The position numbers and the translations under genes were made by a program. A DNA stretch of 64,000 bases from Oscillibacter faecalis_A (GTDB taxonomy: Bacteria > Bacillota > Clostridia > Oscillospirales > Oscillospiraceae). Positions 14,170-22,325 of the stretch are shown piece after piece. The notes beneath the pieces are model-generated. The model was given only the letters and a program-made list of their open reading frames with translations, did not search any database and was not told the DNA's origin. Location of the stretch: contig NZ_JARFXX010000001.1 in assembly GCF_029218125.1 (NCBI RefSeq), forward strand, positions 124,001-188,000, given 5' to 3'. Numbering within the stretch: position 1 is the stretch's first letter; each line of letters begins with the position of its first letter.

Positions 14170-16359
14170 TCAATAGCGCGCCGTCCAGTCGCTCATCAGG
14201 AGCACCGGCAGCGTCCAAAGCAGCAAAAATACCGTCAGGGAAAGAGGCGTCAGCAGATCAAACTTTTCCAGCGACACCAGATAGGCGGTCAGCAGCAGAC
14301 CCACGGCGCTGCCGAAAATAGACAGCCACGCCGCACGGCGCACCGCTGTCCGCAGCCGGCGGCTGCCTACCATGGCCTCGGCATAGGGCAGCAGGCCCTC
14401 CCGCAGCAGCAGCGCCCGGGACAGTCCACGGTCCTCCTCCGCCTCGCTGAGCGCTATTCGGTCCGTCAGGTCCGGGAACTCCGCCTTCACCCGCTTGTTG
14501 AATTTCCGCTTCAGCAGTGCCGGGGTGATATTAGGGTCCCGCACGGCCAGAATCGGCGTGATACGGCTGCGGCGCAGCATCCGCAGAGCATAGTCCACGT
14601 TCTCTGCCGCCTCGTACTTCACGGCAAACACCGCCGCAAGCTGGTGGTCAATGGCTAAAAATACGCCGGTTTTCAGGTTGATGTTGCTTGGTAAGCGTAC
14701 CTCCTGCTTCCGCAGGAACGAGGCCGTTCCCAGCAGAACGGATTCCCCCCGGATGGTACAGCCCCAGCCGCCCTGCTCGTAAAAGCTCAGATCCTGTGCC
14801 GTTTCCCTTGGGGCGTTCTCGCCCACGGCAAGGCCCTCAAACAGCCGTGCAAGGCCGCTGCCCGCCGCGCCCGCGGCGGCCGCGGCATAGCTTGCCGCCT
14901 TTCCAAGCTCCTCGCCGTAGACCTTGACGCCGTTAAGGCGGATGGTCCCCGGCGGGAACAGATCCGTGTCCGTCAGGATCAGGCTCCGGCGCTTGCCTAC
15001 CCGGGCCGCACCGTCCCAGCCCGCCACGGCGCAGCCGCTTTTCTGCTGCCGTCTGGTCAGCTGGGACCACGGCAGTCCCCAGCACAGCGGCAGGGCAAAC
15101 GTCCCTCCCGCCAGCAGAAAAATGGACCAATTGCGGAAAAAGTCAATGCCGTGACCGGCACCCAGCGAGGTCAGCCCCGCGAATACCAGCGTTCCCACGA
15201 AAATTACCGGCAGAAAGATCGTCTGGAGGCGGGCGGCGTAATCATCCCGCTTGGCTGTGGTGTAAAAGCCCCGAAGGCTGCCCTTCTGCTTGCAGGCACC
15301 ACGGCCGGTCTCCGTCACCAGATAGGGCGGGTCATCGTCCAAAGAGGCCATGCGGAAGCTATCGTAGCTGCCCCGGCTCTCCCGGCTGATGCCCCACTGC
15401 GCGAAGCACAGCGCCAGTCCTGCCGCCGCCGTATAGGGCATCACACTGCCCCGGTTTGGAGACAGCAGCCACAAAACGCAGTCCACCACCGCCGCCAGAG
15501 CGGCCAGCGCGACCAGCAGCTCACTGACGCAGCGCTTTTTCAACAGCCGCCTTATACCGTACAGCGGCACCTGCGCACACAGCACCACATCCAGCAGCAG
15601 GCAGGCCAGCAGCACAATGCCCTGCACCTGCCGGTCCCCGCTCCAAAGGGGAACCGTGATGCCGCGCTGCTCCGCCGCCATGGCCGCAAATGGTACCAGC
15701 GCCGCAAGAATTGCTCCGGCCAGCGGTCTGCGGCGGCGGCGATACGCCTCCCGGTAACGGCTCGCCGTTTCTCCCAGTTCCGGCTCCTCGCCGATGCTGT
15801 CCGCCTCGGTAACAGGGGGCGGCGGAGGCGGTGCCTCTGCCGGGTCATAAAACTGCTCCGTTTCCTCCTGCCGCTTTCGGGAAAACAGGCCCCGCTTCGG
15901 CCTCAGCAGCGGCTCCTGCCGCTCCTCCATCACCGCGCCAACCGTGGAGCCTACCAGCTCCTCAAGGCTCCAGAAGTGAGTGGCCTCCGGCTCCTCAGCG
16001 GGCAGCTCCTCATCAGCCGCTTCTTCATTGGGCAGTTCCTCATCGGACGATTCCGCGGCCTCCTCCGGGAGCGCTTCCGTTTCAGATTCCTCCGCACGGC
16101 GGGCAGCGGCGCCCGCCGCCATCCGCTCTTCCCAGAGCTCCTTCGCGCTTTTAGGGGGCGCAGGCGGTTCGCTCTCCGGCTCCGCTGCTGTCGTGGATTC
16201 CTCCGGCGGCTGGAGCGCCTGCTCCACCTCCTCTAAAATCTTCTGCTGGCGGCTGGAGCCGTACTCAGCCAGAATTTCCTCTAAGGTGTAGTCCTCCTCC
16301 GACGGGGGTGTGTCCCAGCCGGCCGCACCGTATTCTGTTTTCTCGTGCTCGTTTGACAC
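14170..16359 (-). CDS. P-type-ATPase-like membrane protein lacking catalytic motifs
   Basis: 729 residues. Residues 1-200 are acidic and proline-rich, with no membrane segments. Residues 210-430 contain several membrane helices. The rest aligns in layout with HMA-type P-type ATPases: LPLCWGLPWSQL stands where SCPC-containing helix is expected, and ILTDTDLFPPG (461-471) stands where DKTGT is expected, keeping one Asp but not KTGT. The hinge GDGxND is replaced by IALSEAEED near 635. Two final helices (680-720) remain. It is therefore a likely non-pumping paralogue. GTG start after GGAGAGAGCACT. It precedes the EF-G-like gene and follows rlmB closely, in the same direction. Confidence 0.72.
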   Translation of the reverse strand: MSNEHEKTEYGAAGWDTPPSEEDYTLEEILAEYGSSRQQKILEEVEQALQPPEESTTAAEPESEPPAPPKSAKELWEERMAAGAAARRAEESETEALPEEAAESSDEELPNEEAADEELPAEEPEATHFWSLEELVGSTVGAVMEERQEPLLRPKRGLFSRKRQEETEQFYDPAEAPPPPPPVTEADSIGEEPELGETASRYREAYRRRRRPLAGAILAALVPFAAMAAEQRGITVPLWSGDRQVQGIVLLACLLLDVVLCAQVPLYGIRRLLKKRCVSELLVALAALAAVVDCVLWLLSPNRGSVMPYTAAAGLALCFAQWGISRESRGSYDSFRMASLDDDPPYLVTETGRGACKQKGSLRGFYTTAKRDDYAARLQTIFLPVIFVGTLVFAGLTSLGAGHGIDFFRNWSIFLLAGGTFALPLCWGLPWSQLTRRQQKSGCAVAGWDGAARVGKRRSLILTDTDLFPPGTIRLNGVKVYGEELGKAASYAAAAAGAAGSGLARLFEGLAVGENAPRETAQDLSFYEQGGWGCTIRGESVLLGTASFLRKQEVRLPSNINLKTGVFLAIDHQLAAVFAVKYEAAENVDYALRMLRRSRITPILAVRDPNITPALLKRKFNKRVKAEFPDLTDRIALSEAEEDRGLSRALLLREGLLPYAEAMVGSRRLRTAVRRAAWLSIFGSAVGLLLTAYLVSLEKFDLLTPLSLTVFLLLWTLPVLLMSDWTARY

Positions 16360-16380
16360 AGTGCTCTCTCCAAATTCATG

Positions 16381-17151
16381 CTACGCCATGCGCTGACGCA
16401 CGGCCTCATACAGCAAAATCGCGGCGGACGCGCTGGCATTCAGGGAGTTCAAATCACCCTTCATGGGAATGCTCACCAGAAAATCGCAGTTCTCGGCCGC
16501 CAGCCGGGTCATACCGTCTCCCTCGCTGCCGATCACAATGGCGGCAGGGCCCTTCAGGTCCGCCTGATAAAGCCCCGTGGTACCGTCCGCCGCCGTACCG
16601 AACACCCAAATGCCCTGCTTTTTCAAATTCTTCAGCAACGCCGGAATATTCGGCACCCGCGCCACCTTCATGTGGGACACCGCTCCGGCAGAGGTCTTGG
16701 CCACAATGCTGGTCAGCCCCGCGCTGCGGCGCTTGGGGATGATAACGCCGTGGGCGCCGGCGCAGTAGGCCGTGCGGATAATGGCCCCCAGATTGTGGGG
16801 GTCGGAAATCTCGTCGCACACCACCAGCAGGGGCTGCTCGCCCTTGGCGGCAGCGTCAGCCAGAATGTCCTCCAAGCTGACATACTCCCGCACCGCTGCC
16901 AGCGCGATGACGCCCTGATGGGCGTGGGTGCGGCTCATACCGTCCAGCTTGCGCCGGTCGGCCTCCACCACAACGATGCCCGCCGCCCGGGCCTTGGAGG
17001 CAATGTGGCCCAGCGTCTTGTCCGTTTCACCCCGCTGGATATAAATTTTATCAATATTCGTCTGCGTCCGCAGCGCCTCGATCACCGCATTGCGGCCCTC
17101 GATCATGCCATCGGCCTCGGCGCTGAGCTGGTCTTTTCGTTCGTCCGTCAT
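16381..17151 (-). CDS. rlmB: 23S rRNA Gm2251 2'-O-methyltransferase-like SpoU enzyme
   Basis: 256-residue SpoU/TrmH methyltransferase. N-terminal substrate-binding domain (GRNAVIEALR...), then the knotted SAM domain: motif 1 DPHNLGAIIRTAYCAGAHGV, motif 2 VIGSEGDGM, motif 3 IPMKGDLNSLNASASAAI. RTHAHQGVI also fits RlmB. The start follows AGAGAGG. It lies just upstream of the degenerate ATPase gene; the second interspersed element lies further upstream. Confidence 0.92.
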   Translation of the reverse strand: MTDERKDQLSAEADGMIEGRNAVIEALRTQTNIDKIYIQRGETDKTLGHIASKARAAGIVVVEADRRKLDGMSRTHAHQGVIALAAVREYVSLEDILADAAAKGEQPLLVVCDEISDPHNLGAIIRTAYCAGAHGVIIPKRRSAGLTSIVAKTSAGAVSHMKVARVPNIPALLKNLKKQGIWVFGTAADGTTGLYQADLKGPAAIVIGSEGDGMTRLAAENCDFLVSIPMKGDLNSLNASASAAILLYEAVRQRMA

Positions 17152-17301
17152 AGATACCTCTCTTACGTGAAATTTGTCAAAATCCGTTTTGCTGATAGTA
17201 TACCACAGCTTTTTCCCACAATAAAGATGATTTTCAAATTCTCGTACCGCTTTGGGAAAAAGCTGCTCCAACAGGGCCAAATATTCCTTTCAAACGATGA
17301 A

Positions 17302-17514
17302 AGGCGGCAGACTCTCGTCTGCCGCCTGAGACTGTCGATCAAGTGGTAAATCCTCCGCAACGGTAAGGAAGGGTGTGCGCGGGAAACCCAAGAAGGGTGT
17401 CCTGCGCCATTGAAATCCTTAGTTTTCAGAACTTTTATGAAGTTCTGAAAACTTGTTCAGCGGGGAGAAAAGACTTTTCGACACGCTGAGGCGGCAGACT
17501 CTCGTCTGCCGCCT
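17302..17514 (+). repeat. Interspersed element, copy 2, with duplicated hairpin ends
   Basis: Second family copy. The core (17328-17488) is flanked by identical 26-bp hairpins AGGCGGCAGAC-TCTC-GTCTGCCGCCT at 17302-17327 and 17489-17514, unrelated in sequence to the hairpins of copies 1 and 3. The core closely matches copy 3 and more loosely copy 1, including GGTAAGGAAGGGTGTGCGCG and the TTTTCAGAACTTT / AAGTTCTGAAAA palindrome. It sits downstream of gapA and upstream of rlmB. Confidence 0.9.
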
Positions 17515-17542
17515 GTTTTCCGTATATAGTTGGCTTTCGTGC

Positions 17543-18556
17543 TTACCGATGATCCACAGAGGACATATAGCGAATCAGCTCCACCATCTTGTTGGAGTAG
17601 CCGCACTCGTTATCGTACCAGGAAACAACCTTCACAAAGGTGTCCGTCAGCGCGATACCAGCCTTGGCGTCAAAGATAGAGGTGCGGGGATCACCGAGGA
17701 AGTCGCTGGAGACCACATCCTCGTCCGTATAGCCCAGAACGCCCTTCAGCTCGCCCTCGGAGGCTTCCTTCATGGCCTTGCAGATTTCCTCATAGCTGGC
17801 GGGCTTGCTGAGCTTTGCGGTCAGGTCCACAACGGATACATCCAGCGTGGGAACGCGCATACTCATACCGGTGAGCTTGCCGTTGAGCTCGGGGATGACC
17901 TTTCCAACAGCCTTGGCGGCACCGGTGGAGGAGGGGATGATATTGCCGGTAGCGGCACGGCCGCCGCGCCAATCCTTCATGGAGGCACCGTCCAGAAGCT
18001 TCTGCGTGGGGGTCACGGAGTGCACCGTGGTCATCAGGCCCTCTACAATGCCGAACTTGTCATTGAGGACCTTTGCAATGGGCGCCAGACAGTTGGTGGT
18101 GCAGGAGGCGTTGGAAACAAACGTCATATCGCTGGTGTACTTATCAAGGTTCACGCCGCACACGAACATGGGGGTATCGTCCTTGGAGGGCGCACCCATG
18201 ATAACGTGCTTGGCGCCGGCGTCGATGTGGCCCTGGCACAGCTCCTTCGTCAGATGCTTGCCGGTGCACTCGCAGATATATTCGGCACCCACGGAGCCCC
18301 AAGGAATGTCCTTGACCTCCATAGCGGTGAACACGGGGAATTTCTTGCCGTTGACAATGATGCCGCCGTCATAGTGGTCCACCTCGCCGGGGAACTTGCC
18401 GTGCACGGAGTCATACTTCAGCATATAGGCCATATATTCGGGGCTCATGAAGGGGTCGTTGATGCCGACAACCTCCACATCCTCGTGAGTCAGGGCGGCG
18501 CGGAAGGTCAGGCGGCCGATGCGGCCAAAGCCGTTAATACCGATTTTGGTAAGCAT
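17543..18556 (-). CDS. gap: Glyceraldehyde-3-phosphate dehydrogenase (NAD-type)
   Basis: 337-residue GAPDH, phosphorylating glyceraldehyde-3-phosphate with NAD+ in glycolysis. Rossmann motif INGFGRIGRL, catalytic Cys152 in SNASCTTNC, and Asp34 in GINDPF, the residue that pairs with the NAD ribose hydroxyls. The second GAPDH at 43991 lacks that Asp. The start follows AAAGGAACTTTGATT. A LacI-type operator lies 46-65 bp upstream and a LacI-family gene is divergent, so carbon-dependent control is likely. The downstream hairpin is part of element copy 2. Confidence 0.96.
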   Translation of the reverse strand: MLTKIGINGFGRIGRLTFRAALTHEDVEVVGINDPFMSPEYMAYMLKYDSVHGKFPGEVDHYDGGIIVNGKKFPVFTAMEVKDIPWGSVGAEYICECTGKHLTKELCQGHIDAGAKHVIMGAPSKDDTPMFVCGVNLDKYTSDMTFVSNASCTTNCLAPIAKVLNDKFGIVEGLMTTVHSVTPTQKLLDGASMKDWRGGRAATGNIIPSSTGAAKAVGKVIPELNGKLTGMSMRVPTLDVSVVDLTAKLSKPASYEEICKAMKEASEGELKGVLGYTDEDVVSSDFLGDPRTSIFDAKAGIALTDTFVKVVSWYDNECGYSNKMVELIRYMSSVDHR

Positions 18557-18601
18557 AATCAAAGTTCCTTTCAAAATTTATCTACACAAAAAGCCGAAAA
18601 G

Positions 18602-18621
18602 AATCGTTTGCGTAAACGATT
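18602..18621. promoter_or_regulatory. LacI-type operator between gap and the LacI-family gene
   Basis: Inverted repeat AATCGTTT-GCGT-AAACGATT, a typical LacI-family operator. It lies upstream of gap and within the divergent region shared with the regulator gene at 18847. A related palindrome occurs upstream of the hydrogenase operon (31573-31584). Confidence 0.8.
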
Positions 18622-18760
18622 TTTTGTTAAAATCATCCTATCATGCCCGGCTAAAAAAGGCAATCAGCATTTTAGATAACTTTTTCCGGATAAATTGTTC
18701 AAATTAGCAAGAGTGCTGTAAAAATGCCACGAAAAAATGGTCAAGTAAACGAAAAAGGGG

Positions 18761-18790
18761 TTGACGAAAATCATTTACCGGACCTATACT
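18761..18790 (+). promoter_or_regulatory. Promoter of the LacI-family regulator gene
   Basis: TTGACG (18761-18766), 18-bp spacer, TATACT (18785-18790), about 55 bp before the start codon. Confidence 0.7.
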
Positions 18791-18846
18791 GTATAATGCA
18801 AATGATTACGCAAGCGAGAAACCGTTTTTGCGAAAGAGGTACGTGT

Positions 18847-19836
18847 ATGAAGGTGACAATCAGCGATGTGGCAAAGCTGGCCGGTGTTTCCACCGCCACA
18901 GTCTCCCACACCATTAACTCCACCCGCTACGTTTCCGGCGAGACCCGGGATAAGGTCTACCGGGCCATTGCGGAGCTGGGCTACACGCCGGACGCCTCCG
19001 CCCGGAGCTTCCGCACCGGCAAGAAAAAGACCATCGGCTTCATCGTTCCCGATATTTCCAACAAATTTTTCGCCACCATGATCGAGGCGGTGGAAAACTG
19101 TCTCTCCGCCCACGGCTATCATCTTATCATCGCCAATACCAAGGAAAACGCGGAGCGGGAGGAAACAAACATCCGCCTGCTGTCCGCCGGATTGGTGGAT
19201 GGACTGCTCATTGCCAGCACCATTGAGGATTTCAGCCGCTTCGAGTCGCTGATTCCCGCGGGCTTCCCGGTGGTACTGGTGGACCGCACCTTTGAGGCCA
19301 AGCGCTTCCCCTCGGTGTCCGTGTCCAATTTCCAGCCTATTTACCGCAGTGTATGCCGCCTTGCGGGAAAGGGCGACAAGCGCATCGGAATCATCGGCGG
19401 CCTGCCCCGGCTCTCCTCCACCCGTGAGCGCATCGCCGCCTACCGGGAGGCGGTGGCGGACTGCGGTCTGCCGCAGGACGAGGCTCTGATTCGCTTTGGC
19501 AACTCCATGGAAAACAGCGCCCGGGCCTGTCTTGACGAACTGCTGGAGCAAAAATGCGACGCCATTGTGGTAGCACAGGGCCTCATGGCCTCGGACACTG
19601 TTATCTACCTCCATGAAAAGGGTCTGCGGTTGGGAGAGGACATTGACCTTGTGACCTTTGTGGACTACGATTCCAATATCAATCATCTCTATTCCAACCA
19701 GATGGACTGCATCGTCCAGCCTGTCGAGGAACTGGGCGAGGCTGCCGGAGAGCAGATTCTCCAGCGCATTGAGTCCCCGGACGCCCCCGTATTTGAGCAG
19801 GTGCTCACCTCCGCCTACAAGCCCTGCGGGGCATAA
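18847..19836 (+). CDS. LacI/GalR-family transcriptional regulator
   Basis: 329 residues. N-terminal LacI HTH with hinge (MKVTISDVAKLAGVSTATVSHTIN...), then a periplasmic-binding-protein-like effector domain (TIGFIVPDISNKFFATMIEAVE). Encoded divergently from gap with an operator between them. Likely a sugar- or glycolytic-intermediate-responsive repressor; candidate targets in this window are gap, hydrogenase and perhaps pyk. Start at 18847 after GAAAGAGG; the longer frame from 18724 would begin upstream of the promoter. Confidence 0.93.
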   Translation: MKVTISDVAKLAGVSTATVSHTINSTRYVSGETRDKVYRAIAELGYTPDASARSFRTGKKKTIGFIVPDISNKFFATMIEAVENCLSAHGYHLIIANTKENAEREETNIRLLSAGLVDGLLIASTIEDFSRFESLIPAGFPVVLVDRTFEAKRFPSVSVSNFQPIYRSVCRLAGKGDKRIGIIGGLPRLSSTRERIAAYREAVADCGLPQDEALIRFGNSMENSARACLDELLEQKCDAIVVAQGLMASDTVIYLHEKGLRLGEDIDLVTFVDYDSNINHLYSNQMDCIVQPVEELGEAAGEQILQRIESPDAPVFEQVLTSAYKPCGA

Positions 19837-19849
19837 GCCCGTTTCTCCG

Positions 19850-19881
19850 CCCCCGGAGCAGGATGCTCCGGGGGATTTTTT
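19850..19881 (+). terminator. Terminator of the LacI-family gene
   Basis: CCCCCGGAGCA / TGCTCCGGGGG stem with GGA loop, followed by ATTTTTT. Confidence 0.9.
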
Positions 19882-19897
19882 CGTATGGCCGGGTATC

Positions 19898-19926
19898 TTG
19901 ACAACGGAAGCCGGGTATGCTATGGT
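19898..19926 (+). promoter_or_regulatory. Promoter of the hydrogenase-regulator/ABC operon
   Basis: TTGACA (19898-19903), 17-bp spacer, TATGGT (19921-19926). It drives a leader of about 150 nt that carries a terminator before the first gene. A direct repeat GCCGGGTAT occurs at 19888-19896 and 19910-19918, around the -35. Confidence 0.75.
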
Positions 19927-20069
19927 TGGGCTTGTCTCCGGAAAGAAGCCTCTAACCGGCGACCCGCCCCAAATACCGTTCTGCCGGCAAGGATATTCCG
20001 AGCCGTAAGCTGAGGATGAACCGATTTGTCTCCATCCCCTCTGCCGAACGGCAGGGGGGATGATTTTTT
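19924..20069 (+). ncRNA. Candidate structured leader (attenuator or riboswitch)
   Basis: The 5' leader of the operon folds into a stem near its start (GGTT-GGGCTT paired with AAGCC-TCT-AACC, 19924-19957) and ends in an intrinsic terminator (CATCCCCTCTGCCG / CGGCAGGGGGGATG, 20033-20062, then ATTTTTT). GGATG at 20014-20018 can pair with CATCC at 20033-20037, which would break the base of the terminator. Such mutually exclusive helices are the hallmark of transcription attenuation. I do not recognise the aptamer; it does not match TPP, cobalamin, SAM, Moco, fluoride or c-di-GMP consensus as I know them. Confidence 0.6.
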
Positions 20070-20086
20070 GAAAGGAGTGCTTTGCT

Positions 20087-20368
20087 GTGGAGCATACGAA
20101 AACACGGGTGGCGGTCATTGCCATCATCGTCCGGGAGGGAGCCTCTGTCACGCCGCTCAACGAGCTGCTGCACCAGTATGGCGGCTATATCATCGGCCGG
20201 ATGGGCGTCCCCTATCGGGAAAAGGGCGTCAACGTCATCAGTGTTGCTATGGATGCCCCCGGCGACGCGATCTCCGCCCTGTCCGGCAAGCTGGGCCGCT
20301 TGGAGGGTGTGACCGCCAAGACCGTCTATGCCCCGGCAGGGAGCATTGGAAAGGAAGAAACAATATGA
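20087..20368 (+). CDS. TM1266-type iron-only hydrogenase system regulator
   Basis: 93-residue ACT/NikR-C-like small protein. The segments RVAVIAIIVREG, LNELLHQYGGYIIGRMGVPYREKGVNVI and ALSGKLGRLEGVTAKTVYA are characteristic of the putative iron-only hydrogenase system regulator family (TM1266). GTG start after AAAGGAG. Usually found with HydEFG maturase genes, but here it leads an NMT1-type ABC importer operon with a 4-bp overlap to the next gene. How it acts is unknown; ligand sensing is inferred from the ACT fold. Confidence 0.88.
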   Translation: MEHTKTRVAVIAIIVREGASVTPLNELLHQYGGYIIGRMGVPYREKGVNVISVAMDAPGDAISALSGKLGRLEGVTAKTVYAPAGSIGKEETI

Positions 20369-21444
20369 ACTGGAAAAAGAAACTGCTGGCATTGGGCCTG
20401 TCTCTGGCCCTGACGCTGTCTCTGGCCGCCTGCGGCCAGAAAACCGCCGCACCGGAGCAAACCGACGAGCCCGCACAGACAGAGGAGCCTGCCGAGGCCC
20501 CGGAAACGCCGGATGATACCGCCGCCTTCAAAATTGCCGCCCTGAAAGGCCCCACCGCCATGGGACTGGTGGAACTGATGAGTCTGAGCGACACAGTCAA
20601 TGAGATGATGGAGGGCAAGGAGGATGTGGTATCCACCGGCAATACCTACGAATTCACCCTGGCCGGCTCCGCCGATGAGGTGACACCCCTGCTCATCAAG
20701 GGCGAGCTGGACATGGCCTGCGTGCCCGCCAACCTTGCCGCCGTGCTGTACGGCAAAACGGACGGCGCGCTGGAGGTGCTGGCGGTAAACACGCTGGGTG
20801 TGCTGTATATCGTGGAAAGCGGCGATACCGTGCAGTCCATGGCGGACTTGAAGGGCAAGACCATCGTGGCTGCCGGCAAGGGCAGCACACCGGAATACGC
20901 TCTGCGCTATCTGCTGAGTGAAAACGGCATCGACCCGGATAACGATGTGACCATCGACTGGAAAAGTGAGCACAGCGAGTGCGTCGCGGCACTGGCCAGC
21001 GGTCAGGCCGCCATTGCCCTGCTGCCCCAGCCCTTTGTCACCGTGGCTCAGACGAAGATTGAGGGTCTGCGGATGGCACTGGATCTGACAGCGGAGTGGG
21101 ATAAGCTGGATAACGGTTCCGGCCTCATCACCGGCGTCATTGTGGCCCGCCGGGAGGTGGTGGACGCCAACCCCGACGCAGTAGATGCTTTCCTCAAGGA
21201 CTATGCCGCCAGCGTGGAATGGGTAAACGGCAACACGGCGGAGGCCGCCCAGCTCATTTCCGAATACGGCATCGTTGAGGCCGCTCCCGTGGCGGAAAAG
21301 GCTCTGCCCTACTGCAACATCGTTTGCATCACCGGCAGTGAGATGAAAGAGAAGCTCTCCGGCTATCTTCAAGTGCTCTCCGACGCCGAGCCCGCTTCCG
21401 TGGGCGGTGCGCTCCCCGGCGAGGATTTCTATTACGGCGCATAA
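20365..21444 (+). CDS. NMT1-type ABC substrate-binding lipoprotein
   Basis: 359 residues. Lipoprotein signal MNWKKKLLALGLSLALTLSL with lipobox ending at Cys23, an acidic Pro/Glu-rich linker, then a bilobal NMT1/SsuA/ThiY-like domain (GELDMACVPANLAAVLYG, GKTIVAAGKGSTPEYALRYLL). Membrane-anchored solute receptor of the downstream permease and ATPase. Relatives bind sulfonates, pyrimidine precursors or other small organics; substrate here is unknown. ATG overlaps the previous stop (ATGA), so the hydrogenase-regulator link is translational as well as transcriptional. Confidence 0.9.
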   Translation: MNWKKKLLALGLSLALTLSLAACGQKTAAPEQTDEPAQTEEPAEAPETPDDTAAFKIAALKGPTAMGLVELMSLSDTVNEMMEGKEDVVSTGNTYEFTLAGSADEVTPLLIKGELDMACVPANLAAVLYGKTDGALEVLAVNTLGVLYIVESGDTVQSMADLKGKTIVAAGKGSTPEYALRYLLSENGIDPDNDVTIDWKSEHSECVAALASGQAAIALLPQPFVTVAQTKIEGLRMALDLTAEWDKLDNGSGLITGVIVARREVVDANPDAVDAFLKDYAASVEWVNGNTAEAAQLISEYGIVEAAPVAEKALPYCNIVCITGSEMKEKLSGYLQVLSDAEPASVGGALPGEDFYYGA

Positions 21445-21474
21445 GCGTCCATACAGGCAATTTTAAATCACCGC

Positions 21475-21503
21475 ATCACGGCAGGGCAATGCCCTGCCGT
21501 GAT
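21475..21503 (+). other. Stem-loop between binding protein and permease genes
   Basis: Perfect palindrome ATCACGGCAGGGCA / TGCCCTGCCGTGAT with no T run. Probably protects the binding-protein mRNA or reduces transcription into the permease, giving receptor excess. Confidence 0.55.
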
Positions 21504-21560
21504 TAAAATAATCAAAAAATCAGTAAGCCGGTTCAAATTAAGATTAGAAGGGGGCCGCCC

Positions 21561-22325
21561 ATGGGTCAAAAGAAAAACACGCTCCGCCTGTGGGCGGTGC
21601 TGCTCTGGCTTGCCCTCTGGCAGCTTGCGGCCATGGCGCTGCGCCGCGCCTATCCCCACGGAAATCTGCTGCTGGCCTCGCCGGTCAGCGTTTTAGAGCG
21701 TCTGTGGCAGCTTGCCTGCACCGCCGCGTTCTGGGAAACGGTGGGCCGCTCCGCTGCCCGAATCTTCGGCGGCTTTCTGCTCTCCACGATTTTGGCGGTG
21801 CTCTGCGCCGCCCTTGCCGCGTGGAAACCACGGTTTCGGGAGCTGCTGGCCCCGCCGGTGGCAGTCATTAAAGCGGTGCCGGTAGCGTCCTTCATCATTC
21901 TAGCGCTGGTGTGGCTGGACAGCCGAAGCCTCTCCTTTTTTATCTCCGCCCTGATGGTGTTCCCTCCGGTCTACCTCAATGTGCTGGAGGGCCTCTGCCG
22001 GACGGACCGTCAGCTTTTGGAAATGGCCCGGGTATTCCGCGTCCCCCTCTCCCGGCGGCTGCGGTACATCGCCTTACCGCAGGTGCTCCCCTATTTCCGC
22101 ACAGCGCTGTCTCTTGCGCTGGGCCTTTGCTGGAAGGCCGGTGCCGCCGCTGAGGTCATCGGCCTGCCTGCCGGGACCATCGGGGAGCGGCTGTACACCG
22201 CCAAGGTATATTTTCAGACGCCGGACCTCTTTGCGTGGACGCTTGCCATTGTAGCGGTATCGGTGCTGGCGGAGCGGCTGCTGCTGCGTCTGGCGGACGC
22301 GGCGGTGGAAAGGTGGTGCGGCTGA
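21561..22325 (+). CDS. ABC transporter permease (SsuC/ThiX-like)
   Basis: 254-residue BPD-type permease with about six membrane helices. The EAA-like loop LLEMARVFRVPLSRRLRYIALPQVLPYF, which contacts the ATPase, is clear. The start follows GAAGGGGGCC. Its stop overlaps the ATPase start (TGATG). Works with the lipoprotein receptor encoded upstream. Confidence 0.92.
   Translation: MGQKKNTLRLWAVLLWLALWQLAAMALRRAYPHGNLLLASPVSVLERLWQLACTAAFWETVGRSAARIFGGFLLSTILAVLCAALAAWKPRFRELLAPPVAVIKAVPVASFIILALVWLDSRSLSFFISALMVFPPVYLNVLEGLCRTDRQLLEMARVFRVPLSRRLRYIALPQVLPYFRTALSLALGLCWKAGAAAEVIGLPAGTIGERLYTAKVYFQTPDLFAWTLAIVAVSVLAERLLLRLADAAVERWCG

Noticed and set aside
19898..20069. Known riboswitch class (TPP, cobalamin, SAM, Moco, fluoride, c-di-GMP)
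   Set aside because: Compared the remembered core motifs of each by eye; none present. Kept only as an unassigned attenuator candidate.
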